NCBI GenBank assembly: GCA_964349835.1
Contig: CAYGID010000004.1
Coordinates: 1 to 64,000 of the forward strand
DNA length: 64,000 bases
From: JAQVSH01 sp964349835
Lineage (GTDB): Bacteria > Bacteroidota > Bacteroidia > Bacteroidales > UBA4181
Reading direction: 5' to 3'
The translations under genes and the position numbers were made by a program. A model generated the notes under the pieces. That model was not told the DNA's origin, ran no database searches, and saw nothing but the letters and a program-made list of their open reading frames with translations. Shown here one piece after another: positions 41,812 to 51,140 of the stretch (the first letter of the stretch is position 1; each line of letters begins with the position of its first letter).

Positions 41812-43035
41812 TTAATCCTGCAGTACTGAGTCTTGAGGCAGAAAAAAACAACTGTCGCCGTAGCTTAAAAACCGGAAGTTATTGTCGAGAGCGTACCGAT
41901 ACACCCGCTGCCAGTCGTTGCCAATAAAGGCTCCGATCAACAGGAGAAGCGTACTTTGCGGTTGGTGAAAATTGGTAATCAATTTCCGAACCAAACGAAA
42001 ACGATACCCCGGCACAATCATAATTTGGGTAGAGGCCACCAACCGATCCATTCGGTGCGTCTCCATCGTTTCGATTAACTGCCGCATCACCTCCGAAACC
42101 GACACCAAAGCGTGGTTTTGGTAGGGCTCCCACTGTTGAACGCGAAGAGGCCCCTTGAGACGCGAAGCGTCTTCTATTACCTGTAAACCAATATAATAAA
42201 GACTCTCTAGGGTTCTTACACTGGTGGTTCCCACAGCAACCACCGAACCCGGGTTGGCATATATCCGCCTCAGGGTAGCCAGCGAAACAGAGAAACGCTC
42301 CTCATGCATCTCATGATGCACAATGGCCTCCTCCTGAACAGGCTTAAAGGTTCCCGCTCCCACATGAAGCGTCACCTCGTCGAGCATCACCTGCTTTTCA
42401 CGAAGCACCGAAAACAACTCCGGCGTAAAATGCAAGCCGGCAGTAGGAGCAGCTACCGATCCTTCGAACTTTGAATAAACCGTTTGGTATCGTTCAATGT
42501 CGAGCGGTTCACTATCTCTATGCAAATAAGGCGGTATAGGGATATCTCCGAAGCTCTCGAGAATCTCGCCAAACCGAACACCCGGTGTCCATTCAAATTC
42601 TATCTGGTGAGACTGGTTCTCACTGCTAAGAATACGAGCATGCAACTCCAACCCGTTACTCTGTGCGGAGAGCACGCCTCCTTTCCATTTTTTCAGATTG
42701 CCCACAATACACTTCCAAACCGATTGGCCGGTCTGCTGGAACGCCATAGCATAGTCGGCCGGATCTACAGGCTCAAGGCAAAAAATCTCGATCCGAGCAC
42801 CTGTCGATTTATGAAACACCAGTCTGGCTCTCACCACTTTGGTATTATTAAATACCAGCAAATCACGATTCGAAAGGAGTTGGGGCAGATCACAAAAGAG
42901 GCGGCTCTGCATGACCCGGCCATCGAAAACCAATAATTTCGATTGATCTCTACGGGCCAAAGGATATCGGGCAATGCGTTCGTCGGGAAGATCGTAGTGA
43001 TAAGAACCTATATGCAGCTGGCTTAAAAAATCCAT
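41812..43035 (-). CDS. queA: S-adenosylmethionine:tRNA ribosyltransferase-isomerase
   Basis: A 407-residue QueA, longer than the common ~350. It has YDLPDERIARYPLARRDQSKLLVFDG, NRDLLVFNNTKVVRARL, FEGSVAAPTAGLHFTPEL, VTLHVGAGTFKPV, FSVSLATLRRI, VVAVGTTSVRTLESL and LITNFHQPQSTLLLLIGAFIG. It transfers ribose from SAM to preQ1 in the tRNA wobble position, making epoxyqueuosine. The ATG at 43035 is chosen since a minus-strand -7 box at 43075-43082 overlaps the longer frame start. It is divergent from the Smr gene. Confidence 0.95.
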   Translation of the reverse strand: MDFLSQLHIGSYHYDLPDERIARYPLARRDQSKLLVFDGRVMQSRLFCDLPQLLSNRDLLVFNNTKVVRARLVFHKSTGARIEIFCLEPVDPADYAMAFQQTGQSVWKCIVGNLKKWKGGVLSAQSNGLELHARILSSENQSHQIEFEWTPGVRFGEILESFGDIPIPPYLHRDSEPLDIERYQTVYSKFEGSVAAPTAGLHFTPELFSVLREKQVMLDEVTLHVGAGTFKPVQEEAIVHHEMHEERFSVSLATLRRIYANPGSVVAVGTTSVRTLESLYYIGLQVIEDASRLKGPLRVQQWEPYQNHALVSVSEVMRQLIETMETHRMDRLVASTQIMIVPGYRFRLVRKLITNFHQPQSTLLLLIGAFIGNDWQRVYRYALDNNFRFLSYGDSCFFLPQDSVLQD

Positions 43036-43074
43036 AAAAAGCGGGGGTAGAATAGAGAAGGTATGATGATGCGG

Positions 43075-43082
43075 CAAATTTA
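43075..43082 (-). promoter_or_regulatory. -7 box of queA
   Basis: Minus-strand TAAATTTG (plus-strand CAAATTTA), 40 bp upstream of the ATG at 43035 and only 2 bp from the -7 box of the divergent gene. Confidence 0.65.
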
Positions 43083-43084
43083 GT

Positions 43085-43092
43085 TAATTTTG
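43085..43092 (+). promoter_or_regulatory. -7 box of the Smr gene
   Basis: TAATTTTG, 21 bp before the ATG at 43114, back-to-back with the queA -7 box. The two promoters must overlap, so only one can be occupied at a time (inference). Confidence 0.65.
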
Positions 43093-43113
43093 CCTCTTTA
43101 AAAGGAGAAGCGT

Positions 43114-44292
43114 ATGCGATTCAAACCAGGTGACCGTGTGAAATTTCTGAACGATATTGGTGGGGGAGTGGTGATACGAATCACCAATAAGACCATTTAT
43201 GTTGAAAATCAGGATGGTTTCGAGATTCCGGTTTTAGAACAGGAGCTTCTACCCGATACAGATGGCTCTTTTTCGACAAAAAAGCAAGAAAGCAAGAATC
43301 CCGATCGTTTTCAATCCGGGCAAAAATCTTTGGTGCAGAAGTCATTACCCGAAGAACACGGAAGCTCCCGTAACGAAACCACAGGAAAACCAAGCGCCGA
43401 ACAACCCATAATACCTTCATTTTCTAATATTTCTGCATTATCCGAACAGGAACAAACCAAAAACGCTGCGGATTCGGATTGCATGTTGTGGTTTGCATGG
43501 GTTTTACAAAAAGGAGGAAAAGGGGCAGATCTCTATCTGATTAACGACAGCTCGTACCAACTCCTCTATACAGCTTCGTGTGGCAATAGCGGTGAGCCTG
43601 ATAGGCTTCTCAAGACCGGCCATCTGGAAGATGGATATAAAGCATCAATAGGAAGCTTCTCACGCGAGATACTCCTTCGCAACACCAAGCTTCGGTTCGA
43701 AGGGATCGTGTTTAAACCGGGACTCTATCTGCCACATCCTCCGGTTTGCAGCGAAATCCTGATTGATGAGAATGCTATTCTGGATTCAAATCAGCATACC
43801 GAAAACGACTTTTTCGACGAAAAGGCACTTCTGTTTTCTATCTCGAATGCAGCGAAAATAGCACCCGGAAGGGCTGATTCAGCATTTACCGAAGCGCTCT
43901 CGATTGGAGAGATGGTCGTAAATAATCTTGCGAAGGGGGTCGCAAATTTACCACATCAAAGTCCGTCGCAAGCAAAAGGCCAACACACCGAACGACCCAC
44001 ACTTCACGAAGACGAGAACGTCATTGATCTGCATATTGAACTATTGGTTGAAAATAGCGAGAAACTGACACCTACAGAGATTCTCGATATGCAGATGGCA
44101 CGGTTTAAAATCTCGCTCGAATCGGCTATTATTCGGAAAACGCCGAAACTAATCTACATTCATGGAGTGGGAAACGGCAAGCTGAAATTTACCCTTCGCA
44201 AAACTTTGGAGCGGGAATATCCCAAGGTACGATTCCAAGACGCTTCGTTCCAAGAATATGGATACGGTGCCACAATGGTATTTCCAAAATAG
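43114..44292 (+). CDS. DUF2027 and Smr domain protein
   Basis: A 392-residue protein. The N-terminal strands (FKPGDRVKFLNDIGGGVVIRITNKTIYVENQDGFEIPVLEQEL) are DUF2027. A low-complexity linker follows (about 50-110), then a second beta domain. The C-terminus is an Smr domain: VIDLHIELLVEN (DLHxxxxxxA-type), then PKLIYIHGVGNGKLKFTLRKTLE with the family's HGxGxGxL motif. Smr domains nick nucleic acids or act on stalled ribosomes; in Bacteroidota this architecture is uncharacterised. It is divergent from queA and ends close to rnpB. Confidence 0.88.
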   Translation: MRFKPGDRVKFLNDIGGGVVIRITNKTIYVENQDGFEIPVLEQELLPDTDGSFSTKKQESKNPDRFQSGQKSLVQKSLPEEHGSSRNETTGKPSAEQPIIPSFSNISALSEQEQTKNAADSDCMLWFAWVLQKGGKGADLYLINDSSYQLLYTASCGNSGEPDRLLKTGHLEDGYKASIGSFSREILLRNTKLRFEGIVFKPGLYLPHPPVCSEILIDENAILDSNQHTENDFFDEKALLFSISNAAKIAPGRADSAFTEALSIGEMVVNNLAKGVANLPHQSPSQAKGQHTERPTLHEDENVIDLHIELLVENSEKLTPTEILDMQMARFKISLESAIIRKTPKLIYIHGVGNGKLKFTLRKTLEREYPKVRFQDASFQEYGYGATMVFPK

Positions 44293-44385
44293 CAGCAAAA
44301 TTCGAAGATATCGCAGGATAAGGCAAAGACAAAAACAGATTAACGTGCTGATTTATAGCAATTAAGATAATAGTTTTAACTTTTT

Positions 44386-44746
44386 GAGCAGGCCGTTTCA
44401 TCGCTGTTCCCATCTTGGGAAGGGAGGAAAGTCCGGGCAACATAGAGCACCATGCTTCCTAACGGAAAGATACTCGTGAGGGTATGTTAAGTGTGACAGA
44501 AAATAACCGCCCCGCGTACCGTGTGTACGAGGGGTAAGGGTGAAAAGGCGGGGTAAGAGCCCACCGGTTCTGTTGGCAACAGCAGAAGCCGCATACACCA
44601 TGGGTTGTAAGGCCATGTATACCGACAGTTAAGGGTTGCTCGCCCAATGTCGGGGGGTAGGCCGCTGAGGATCCGATTGGTGACAATCGGGCTAGATAAA
44701 TGATGGAACCTCTTAGGAGGACAGAACCCGGCTTACAGGCCTGCTC
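44386..44746 (+). ncRNA. rnpB: RNase P RNA, bacterial class A
   Basis: The 5' GAGCAGGCC pairs with the 3' GGCCTGCTC (P1). Conserved blocks appear in order: GGGAGGAAAGTCCGGGCAAC near 44415, ACATAGAGCA, GACAGAA (44497-44503), the variable region with GTAAGAGCCCACCGG, and the 3' core GACAGAACCCGGCTTACAGG. It is the catalytic RNA that trims tRNA and tmRNA 5' ends. A weak -7 box TAGTTTTA (44371-44378, one mismatch) lies 8 bp upstream. It has its own strong terminator. Confidence 0.97.
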
Positions 44747-44756
44747 ATTTTCATGA

Positions 44757-44793
44757 GGTTGCTACCAATCACGCGGTAGCAACCTTTTTTTTT
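44757..44793 (+). terminator. intrinsic terminator after rnpB
   Basis: Perfect 10-bp stem GGTTGCTACC (44757-44766) and GGTAGCAACC (44775-44784) followed by nine T. This is the clearest intrinsic terminator in the window. The 195 bp to the next gene show nothing else except AT-rich sequence. Confidence 0.95.
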
Positions 44794-44988
44794 GCCCCAT
44801 GCAATTGCTATATATTCTATTTTAGCAACCATTTCGCCATTTGTATGAAACTGTATCAGAGACACTGGAGTAGTTTAGGTACATACAAATACATTGAGAA
44901 ACAAAAGTTATATAATATATATTATGTTAAGTAGGGTTTTTCTAATCCTCCCCGGTAGTGGTTCATATACTCTTGATTGGTTAAATGG

Positions 44989-45939
44989 CTAATAGGTATA
45001 GATTCCCGATGGCATCATACCGAATCCCTGAATGGAAATCGTTTTATCGCGTAAAGAGATTTCCACAACGGCAAAGCTGTTTTGTTCCAAACCGCCTTCG
45101 ACCATCGCGGGAAGCGTAAAATAGTGAATCCCTTGCCGAAGACTATAATGTCCTTCGTGATGATGCCCCTGAAAAACGGCCGCCACCTTTCTGCTCTCTT
45201 CTAAAATTTTAACAATTTGAGGCCAATTTTTTACGCATACCGACGAGGGTACAGCAGAAAATCCATCCAGCAGCTGATGAATAAAGAGAAATACAGGGCC
45301 CTCTGCCCTCTTTAACTCTCCTTTGAGCCACTCCAACTGATGCTCCGGAACGCTGGAATAGGTCCAGTCAAAATTTCCTCGGTTGTAGTGCGACCCATCC
45401 ACATTGAAATTTGCATCGAGCACAATAGATGTGCACCCTCGCATGCGGAAGGAGTAATAGGCCTTTCCGTTAGCAGACCGGGCATTTTGGGTAGTAGCAA
45501 GAAACTCCTCCTTCGATAGGCTGTCCATGTCGTGGTTACCCAACACATGATAGACCGGCCCCCCGAACGATTGAAGAACCGACTCGATGGCCCTAAGATA
45601 GTCTAGAGTTCCTTTCGCATCGGGTGGCGTGGCTTGATCCTTAAAATCGCCCAGTTCTATCAGAAACTCTGGTTTCTGGAGTCGAATAATCTCTATGGCT
45701 TTCGCTAACTTCTGCCCCGACAGGCTGTATTGGCGCGAACCGAGGGTGGAAACCTCGGCATAATGCAAATCGGCTACGAGGCCAAAACGCACCTTATTGC
45801 TTCGGAACCAAGCCCCATTAGCACTATGAGTGGCAAGCAACCACCCTCCCAACGAACTCTTTAGAAAACCACGTCTGTTCAAACTCCTCCCCTCCCCTAT
45901 AAAGATGAAAAAAGGACGCCTCTCAATATTTACCCGCAA
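44989..45939 (-). CDS. Tat-exported calcineurin-like metallophosphoesterase
   Basis: A 316-residue protein. The twin-arginine signal SLNRRGFLKSSLGGWLLATHSA precedes the phosphoesterase motifs: VRFGLVADLHY (DxH), IELGDFKD (GDxxD-like), YHVLGNHDM (GNHD), and HHHEGHYSLR near the end. It is expected in the periplasm. A TTG at 45882 gives MNRRGFLKSS with a purine-rich GGGGAGGGGAGGAG immediately upstream; that start places the RR motif at the N-terminus as usual, so it is as likely as the ATG at 45939. Substrate unknown. It stands alone. Confidence 0.85.
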   Translation of the reverse strand: MRVNIERRPFFIFIGEGRSLNRRGFLKSSLGGWLLATHSANGAWFRSNKVRFGLVADLHYAEVSTLGSRQYSLSGQKLAKAIEIIRLQKPEFLIELGDFKDQATPPDAKGTLDYLRAIESVLQSFGGPVYHVLGNHDMDSLSKEEFLATTQNARSANGKAYYSFRMRGCTSIVLDANFNVDGSHYNRGNFDWTYSSVPEHQLEWLKGELKRAEGPVFLFIHQLLDGFSAVPSSVCVKNWPQIVKILEESRKVAAVFQGHHHEGHYSLRQGIHYFTLPAMVEGGLEQNSFAVVEISLRDKTISIQGFGMMPSGIYTY

Positions 45940-46085
45940 TATAAATCAACTAAAAGCATCACATACAGCCGATTAACCTCGTGCGCGCATAGCAGAATTT
46001 TGCAAGAAACTATTGAGAGGCGCCCCGGAATAAAACGATTCACCCCATTGTCATCTCCAAAACCAGCCCGATGACAGGGCGTTTG

Positions 46086-47351
46086 TTACAGGGCGTCGAT
46101 AGCCTGTTGTACCTCCTTCAATTTATCCTCCATCTTAAACCGATAGTACAAACTCTTCAGCGTAGTGAGAACCCCCTCGCCAGCAGGATTGATTTCGCGG
46201 CATTTTTCCAGAGGAGCGAGCGCTTTTTGGAAAAAACCATTGGCTTCGGCCAGTTTTGTTTCGAAAGCTGCCGGCTCCTTCTCGTCATTGGCCTCTTCAA
46301 CCATTTTTACACCGTGGTTGTAATAAAAGACGGCCACATTGTAAAGGGCATCATAAAAAGTGGGGTCCAGTTCAACGGCTTTCGTGTAACCTGCAACGGC
46401 CTTTTCCACATCGCCCAGTTTATCGTAGAGGGTACCCTCAACAAACGGAAAGAGCTTATTGGTGGGATCCAATGTTTTGGCTGCCTGAATTTTTTCGATG
46501 GCCTCATTCGAATTGTTGGTATCAATAAGGGTCTGGATCAATTGAAGCAGGATATTCTTATCGTCAGGAAATTTCTCATAGCCGGCACGCAGATAATTGA
46601 GACCTTTAATCGTATCCTGCTTCTCCATATGGAGCGTAAAAAGAAATTCATAGACAGCAGGATCGCTTACGTTCAGCGCAACGGCTTTGTCGAGATACTC
46701 GATAGCCTTATCGGGCTGTTTGTTGAGCATGGACATAAAGCCACAATAAAAAACAATGGAGGTATCCGATTCAGCAGGCATACCAACGGAGGTGTTAATT
46801 GCCAGTATCTTCTCGAAATTCGACAGCGCCTCTCCATACTTCTTCTGACTATACGCATTCATTCCCTCCTGTTCGTAAGAGATCTTCAAACTGGTTAGCT
46901 CATTTTTTGCCTCCGCCAAATCAGGACTCAATTCCAGCACCTTCTTATAGCTCTCAGCCGATATATCGAGCGGTTTCTCATCAGCCCACTTGGTTTCATC
47001 CCAACCGGTGAGTTGACCACCAGAGTAGAAGAGGGTGATATTGCGATAGATATGCTTCTCATTTCCCTCTTTGTCGGCAAGCGTTTCGGAAGGATCTGTT
47101 TTAAAAAACATCTTAATCTCATCGGGCGAAGCGCCCATGCGCAAATACTTAATGTTTACGTTGTACAGTTCATTATAAGCTCTTGCTCTCTCGAGCCAGT
47201 TCTTGGAATTGGTAGATTTCTTTGCATCTTGCACTGCCGCATTTAACTTAACCAATTTCTTCTCGACAAGAGCATAGCCGGCGTCGTTCTGGGCATAGAG
47301 GACACCGAACCCAAAAAGGGTTACTAGTGCCAGAGAGATAATTTTCTTCAT
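46086..47351 (-). CDS. exported tetratricopeptide-repeat protein
   Basis: About 421 residues with a signal peptide (MKKIISLALVTLFGFGVLYAQ). Several TPR units follow, e.g. AYSQKKYGEALSNFEKILAIN, ADSTSIVFYCGFMSMLNKQPDKAIEYLDKAVALN in part, and AVAGYTKAVELDPTFYDALYNVAVFYYNHG. It is probably a periplasmic protein-interaction scaffold. It follows gyrA by 29 bp on the same strand; gyrA followed by a TPR gene is a common Bacteroidota pair. Starts at 47351 and 47360 are both possible. No enzymatic domain is seen. Confidence 0.85.
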   Translation of the reverse strand: MKKIISLALVTLFGFGVLYAQNDAGYALVEKKLVKLNAAVQDAKKSTNSKNWLERARAYNELYNVNIKYLRMGASPDEIKMFFKTDPSETLADKEGNEKHIYRNITLFYSGGQLTGWDETKWADEKPLDISAESYKKVLELSPDLAEAKNELTSLKISYEQEGMNAYSQKKYGEALSNFEKILAINTSVGMPAESDTSIVFYCGFMSMLNKQPDKAIEYLDKAVALNVSDPAVYEFLFTLHMEKQDTIKGLNYLRAGYEKFPDDKNILLQLIQTLIDTNNSNEAIEKIQAAKTLDPTNKLFPFVEGTLYDKLGDVEKAVAGYTKAVELDPTFYDALYNVAVFYYNHGVKMVEEANDEKEPAAFETKLAEANGFFQKALAPLEKCREINPAGEGVLTTLKSLYYRFKMEDKLKEVQQAIDAL

Positions 47352-47380
47352 AATATTCAAGTTATGTGGGGTTTGCGGTA

Positions 47381-50047
47381 CTAGTTCTGAGAATCCTCTT
47401 TTTCGTCTTGTTGCTGTTTCATGGCACGATCAAGCAGGTTGGCAATATCTTCGGGAGTGCCCTGCTCCGGCTGAACCTGCGAAACAGAAGGTTCGTCGGA
47501 TAAAGTAACGCCCAATTCGTTTTCCCGATCTGCAACTACCATTTCGTCCTCCTCATCGGAGCCGGGAACCTGGGTCACAGAGGCAATCGAATCATCGCCG
47601 CGAAGATTAATGAGTCTCACACCCTGCGTGGCCCGGCCTGCAACCCGAATACTATCTACATGCATCCGGATGGCAACACCCGATTTGTTGATAATCATCA
47701 AATCCTCATCGTTGCCTACAGCCTTGATTGCAATAAGGGTGCCGGTTTTTTCGGTAATATTCAAGGTCTTAACGCCCTTTCCGCCACGATTGGTGACCCG
47801 GTAATCCTGCAATGGAGAGCGTTTCCCAAAGCCATTCTCAGAAACCACCAGAATATCTTTATCGGTAGAGTTAATACATATCATACCGATTACCTCGTCT
47901 CCTTCGGCAGAGACATCATCCTGTCCAACCAACTCGGTATCTATATCTTCATTTTGACCTACATAAATACCACGGACTCCAGAGGCCGTTCTGCCAACCG
48001 GACGTACGGTACCTTCGTTGAAGCGAATGGCTCTGCCTGAGCGTACCGCCAAAAGAATCTCGGAATTACCCGTGGTTAATTTGGCTTCGAGTAGCATATC
48101 ATCCTCCTTAACAGTTATGGCGTTGATGCCGTTCACGCGGGGCCTCGAATAGGCTTCGAGCGAAGTCTTTTTGATGGTTCCCTTTTGTGTGCATAATACA
48201 ATGTAATGATTATTCACATAATCCTCATCCGACAGAGTCAGCACATTGATATAGGCCTTCACCTTATCGTCGGGTTCCAGGTTAATCAGGTTCTGAATGG
48301 CACGACCCTTAGATGTCTTGTTCCCTTCGGGGATATCGTACACCTTCTGCCAAAAGCACCTGCCCTTCTCCGTGAAGAAGAGGAGGGTGTTGTGCATCGA
48401 AGCATGGAACAGATACTCCAGAAAATCGTCGTCGCGCGTGTTGCTCCCTTTCGAACCTACTCCTCCCCTGCTCTGTGTCTTGAAATCGGTTAAGGGAGTT
48501 CGTTTAATGTAGCCCATATGCGAAATGGTGATGACCATATCGTCGTTGGCATAAAAATCCTCGGGATTGAACTCATCGGCACTCATAACCACCTGGGTAC
48601 GACGTTCGTCGCCATACTTCTCCCTCACCGCGAGCAGTTCATCCTTGATGATGTTCATCCGGAGACCTTCATTAACTAAGATCTGCTGCAGATAAGCAAC
48701 CAATTTCATCAGCTCCTCAAATTCCGATTTAATCTTATCTCGTTCAAGGCCTGTAAGTTGGCGAAGCCGCATATCTACAATGGCGCGAGCCTGCAGTTCG
48801 GAGAGCTGAAAGCGCACCATCAAGGCTTCGCGTGCCTCGTCGGGGTTGGCCGAAGCCCTGATAATCCGAATCACCTCATCAATATTGTCGACGGCAATCA
48901 GTAAACCCTCCAGAATATGGAGCCGTTCCTGTGCCTTCTTCAGATCGAATTCCGAACGACGAACCACAACCTCCTGTCGGTGCTTAACGTAGTAAAAGAT
49001 CAGATCTCTAATATTCAGCATCTTAGGCCGTCCTTCGACCAAAGCAATATTGTTTACATTAAAGGCCGACTGCAGAGCTGTATACTTGAACAGGTTATTC
49101 AAAACTACGTTGGCAGAGGAATCCTTCTTCAGCTTGATGACAATCCGCATCCCTTCGCGGTCGCTCTCGTCGTTTACAAAAGAGATTCCCTCGAGCCTTT
49201 TCTCATTGACCAAATCGGCAATCTTTTTGATAAGATCGGCCTTATTAACCTGATAGGGAATTTCGGAAACCACAATAATCTCCCTGCCACTACTCTGTAC
49301 CTCAATTTCGGTTTTTGCACGCACCACAATCCGGCCGCGACCAGTCTCGAAGGCCTCTCTTACACCCTGATATCCCTGAATAATTCCCCCGGTGGGAAAA
49401 TCGGGAGCCACCATAAGAACAGCGAGCTTATCGATTCCCACTTCGGGATTGTCGATATAGGCAACAATAGCATCGATGGCATTGCGAAGGTTATGCGGCG
49501 CCATATTTGTGGCCATTCCCACTGCAATACCCGAAGCACCATTTACAATAAGATTGGGAATTCCGGAGGGCATAACCAGAGGCTCCTGCAGAGAGTCATC
49601 GAAGTTAGGGCCAAAATCCACGGTATTTTTATCCAGATCGGCCAGCATCTCTTCGGTAATCTTCTGCATCCTGGCCTCGGTATAACGCATTGCGGCAGGT
49701 GAATCTCCATCGACAGAGCCAAAGTTACCCTGTCCTTCTACCAAAGCATAACGGAGCGACCAGGGTTGTGCCATACGAACCATCGCATCGTAAACCGATG
49801 AATCGCCATGAGGATGATACTTACCCAAAACCTCTCCCACAATACGGGCCGATTTCTTATAAGGTTTCCCGGCCACATTGCCCAACTCCGACATTCCGAA
49901 CAGGACCCTGCGGTGAACCGGTTTCAGACCATCTCGAACATCGGGTAGCGCTCTGGATACAATGACCGACATCGAATAGTCGATGTAGGCCGATTTCATC
50001 TGCTCCTCAATGTTGATGGTCAGAATTCTTTCGCCTTCAGCTTGCAT
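47381..50047 (-). CDS. gyrA: DNA gyrase subunit A
   Basis: An 888-residue GyrA. The catalytic tyrosine is Y122 (MRYTEARM). The quinolone-determining region reads GKYHPHGDSSVYDAMVRM, with S83 and D87 in E. coli numbering, i.e. wild-type residues. The C-terminal half carries the six-bladed pinwheel with GyrA-box QSRGGVGSKG. A long acidic/Q-rich tail (EEDEMVVADRE ... MKQQQDEKEDSQ) ends the protein. It nicks and reseals DNA for negative supercoiling together with GyrB. It heads the gyrA-TPR unit. Confidence 0.97.
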   Translation of the reverse strand: MQAEGERILTINIEEQMKSAYIDYSMSVIVSRALPDVRDGLKPVHRRVLFGMSELGNVAGKPYKKSARIVGEVLGKYHPHGDSSVYDAMVRMAQPWSLRYALVEGQGNFGSVDGDSPAAMRYTEARMQKITEEMLADLDKNTVDFGPNFDDSLQEPLVMPSGIPNLIVNGASGIAVGMATNMAPHNLRNAIDAIVAYIDNPEVGIDKLAVLMVAPDFPTGGIIQGYQGVREAFETGRGRIVVRAKTEIEVQSSGREIIVVSEIPYQVNKADLIKKIADLVNEKRLEGISFVNDESDREGMRIVIKLKKDSSANVVLNNLFKYTALQSAFNVNNIALVEGRPKMLNIRDLIFYYVKHRQEVVVRRSEFDLKKAQERLHILEGLLIAVDNIDEVIRIIRASANPDEAREALMVRFQLSELQARAIVDMRLRQLTGLERDKIKSEFEELMKLVAYLQQILVNEGLRMNIIKDELLAVREKYGDERRTQVVMSADEFNPEDFYANDDMVITISHMGYIKRTPLTDFKTQSRGGVGSKGSNTRDDDFLEYLFHASMHNTLLFFTEKGRCFWQKVYDIPEGNKTSKGRAIQNLINLEPDDKVKAYINVLTLSDEDYVNNHYIVLCTQKGTIKKTSLEAYSRPRVNGINAITVKEDDMLLEAKLTTGNSEILLAVRSGRAIRFNEGTVRPVGRTASGVRGIYVGQNEDIDTELVGQDDVSAEGDEVIGMICINSTDKDILVVSENGFGKRSPLQDYRVTNRGGKGVKTLNITEKTGTLIAIKAVGNDEDLMIINKSGVAIRMHVDSIRVAGRATQGVRLINLRGDDSIASVTQVPGSDEEDEMVVADRENELGVTLSDEPSVSQVQPEQGTPEDIANLLDRAMKQQQDEKEDSQN

Positions 50048-50198
50048 AATAAGTTGTTAGAATTTCTACTAATGGTAACGCTAATTAAACTTGTAAATTT
50101 AACTGTTTTTCTTGAATTGAAGCAATCCTGCCACCTGATTTTCCCCTTTCAAAGAGGCATTGGCCAAAGCTCGGGAGAACAAGCAAGAGGAATAATTT

Positions 50199-50206
50199 TA
50201 TCTTTG
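50199..50206 (+). promoter_or_regulatory. -7 box of yicC-gmk
   Basis: TATCTTTG, 51 bp before the yicC ATG. No -33 TTG at the standard spacing. The 209-bp gap to gyrA shows nothing else that I recognise. Confidence 0.55.
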
Positions 50207-50256
50207 CAACAAAGCTATTCTGCTCGGTTGGCAGATAGGTAATAGATGAAGACCCT

Positions 50257-51132
50257 ATGATTAAATCAATGACAGGCTTCGGCAAGGTGGAGGTGGATGC
50301 TCCTGAACGAAAAATCCATATAGAAATCAAATCGCTCAACAGCAAACAGGCCGACGTTAACCTCCGACTGCCCGGTTTATACAGAGAGCTGGAACCTGAA
50401 ATTCGTACGCTTCTGTCGAAACGGCTCATCAGGGGAAAAATAGAATTTTCGGCAAATTACGAGGAGTTGTCGGCAACCCAACCTGAGGTGTTTAACAGAG
50501 CCTTAATCAAAGAGTATTATGCCGAGGTAACAGGGTTGGCAAAGGAGTTGAATCTTGAGGTTCCCTCCGACATCCTGAACACCCTGCTCCGAATGCCCGA
50601 TGTGATGAAAAACGAGCAAAAGGAGGTGTCCAACCAGGAGAAAATCGCCTTCATGAGGGGAGTCAACGAGGCGCTCAACGCCATGGACGCTTTCAGAGAG
50701 CAGGAGGGCAAGGCGTTATTAGCCGATATATTACTCCGGACAGGCTTTATCGAAAAGGCGCTCGAGGCCGTACAACCCTACGAAGTTGCTCGCATTGAGT
50801 ATATCCGGCAGAGAATTCGCCAAAACCTATTGGAGGTCATCGAAGAGGCACATCTCGACACCAACCGGCTGGAGCAGGAGTTGATCTATTATCTCGAGAA
50901 AATCGACATCACCGAAGAGAAGGTACGCCTGAGAAACCACTGCAACTATTTCCGCGAAACGCTAAACGAAAGCGAGGCCGTGGGCAGGAAACTGGGGTTC
51001 ATTACTCAGGAGATGGGTCGTGAAATCAACACGTTGGGTTCGAAAGCAAATGACACCCGAATCCAACAGATTGTGGTGGGAATGAAAGACGAGCTGGAAA
51101 AGATTAAAGAGCAGATTCTGAACATTTTATAA
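50257..51132 (+). CDS. YicC-family protein (stress-induced endoribonuclease family)
   Basis: A 291-residue protein. It begins MIKSMTGFGKVEVDAPERKIHIEIKSLNSKQADVNLRLP and contains VRLRNHCNYFRETL...EAVGRKLGFITQEMGREINTLGSKANDTRIQQIVVGMK, the YicC_N and DUF1732 signatures. Members are reported to act as endoribonucleases, and the family is nearly always next to gmk, as here (8 bp gap). The C-terminal ELEKIKEQILNIL is typical. Confidence 0.92.
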   Translation: MIKSMTGFGKVEVDAPERKIHIEIKSLNSKQADVNLRLPGLYRELEPEIRTLLSKRLIRGKIEFSANYEELSATQPEVFNRALIKEYYAEVTGLAKELNLEVPSDILNTLLRMPDVMKNEQKEVSNQEKIAFMRGVNEALNAMDAFREQEGKALLADILLRTGFIEKALEAVQPYEVARIEYIRQRIRQNLLEVIEEAHLDTNRLEQELIYYLEKIDITEEKVRLRNHCNYFRETLNESEAVGRKLGFITQEMGREINTLGSKANDTRIQQIVVGMKDELEKIKEQILNIL

Positions 51133-51140
51133 AAACCGAC

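Noticed and set aside
46071..46898. 275-codon plus-strand ORF antisense to the TPR gene
   Set aside because: It mirrors TPR codons, has no recognisable domain, no promoter box and lies wholly inside the real gene.
48917..49702. 261-codon plus-strand ORF inside gyrA
   Set aside because: It is antisense to a well-conserved gene and shows no protein family features.
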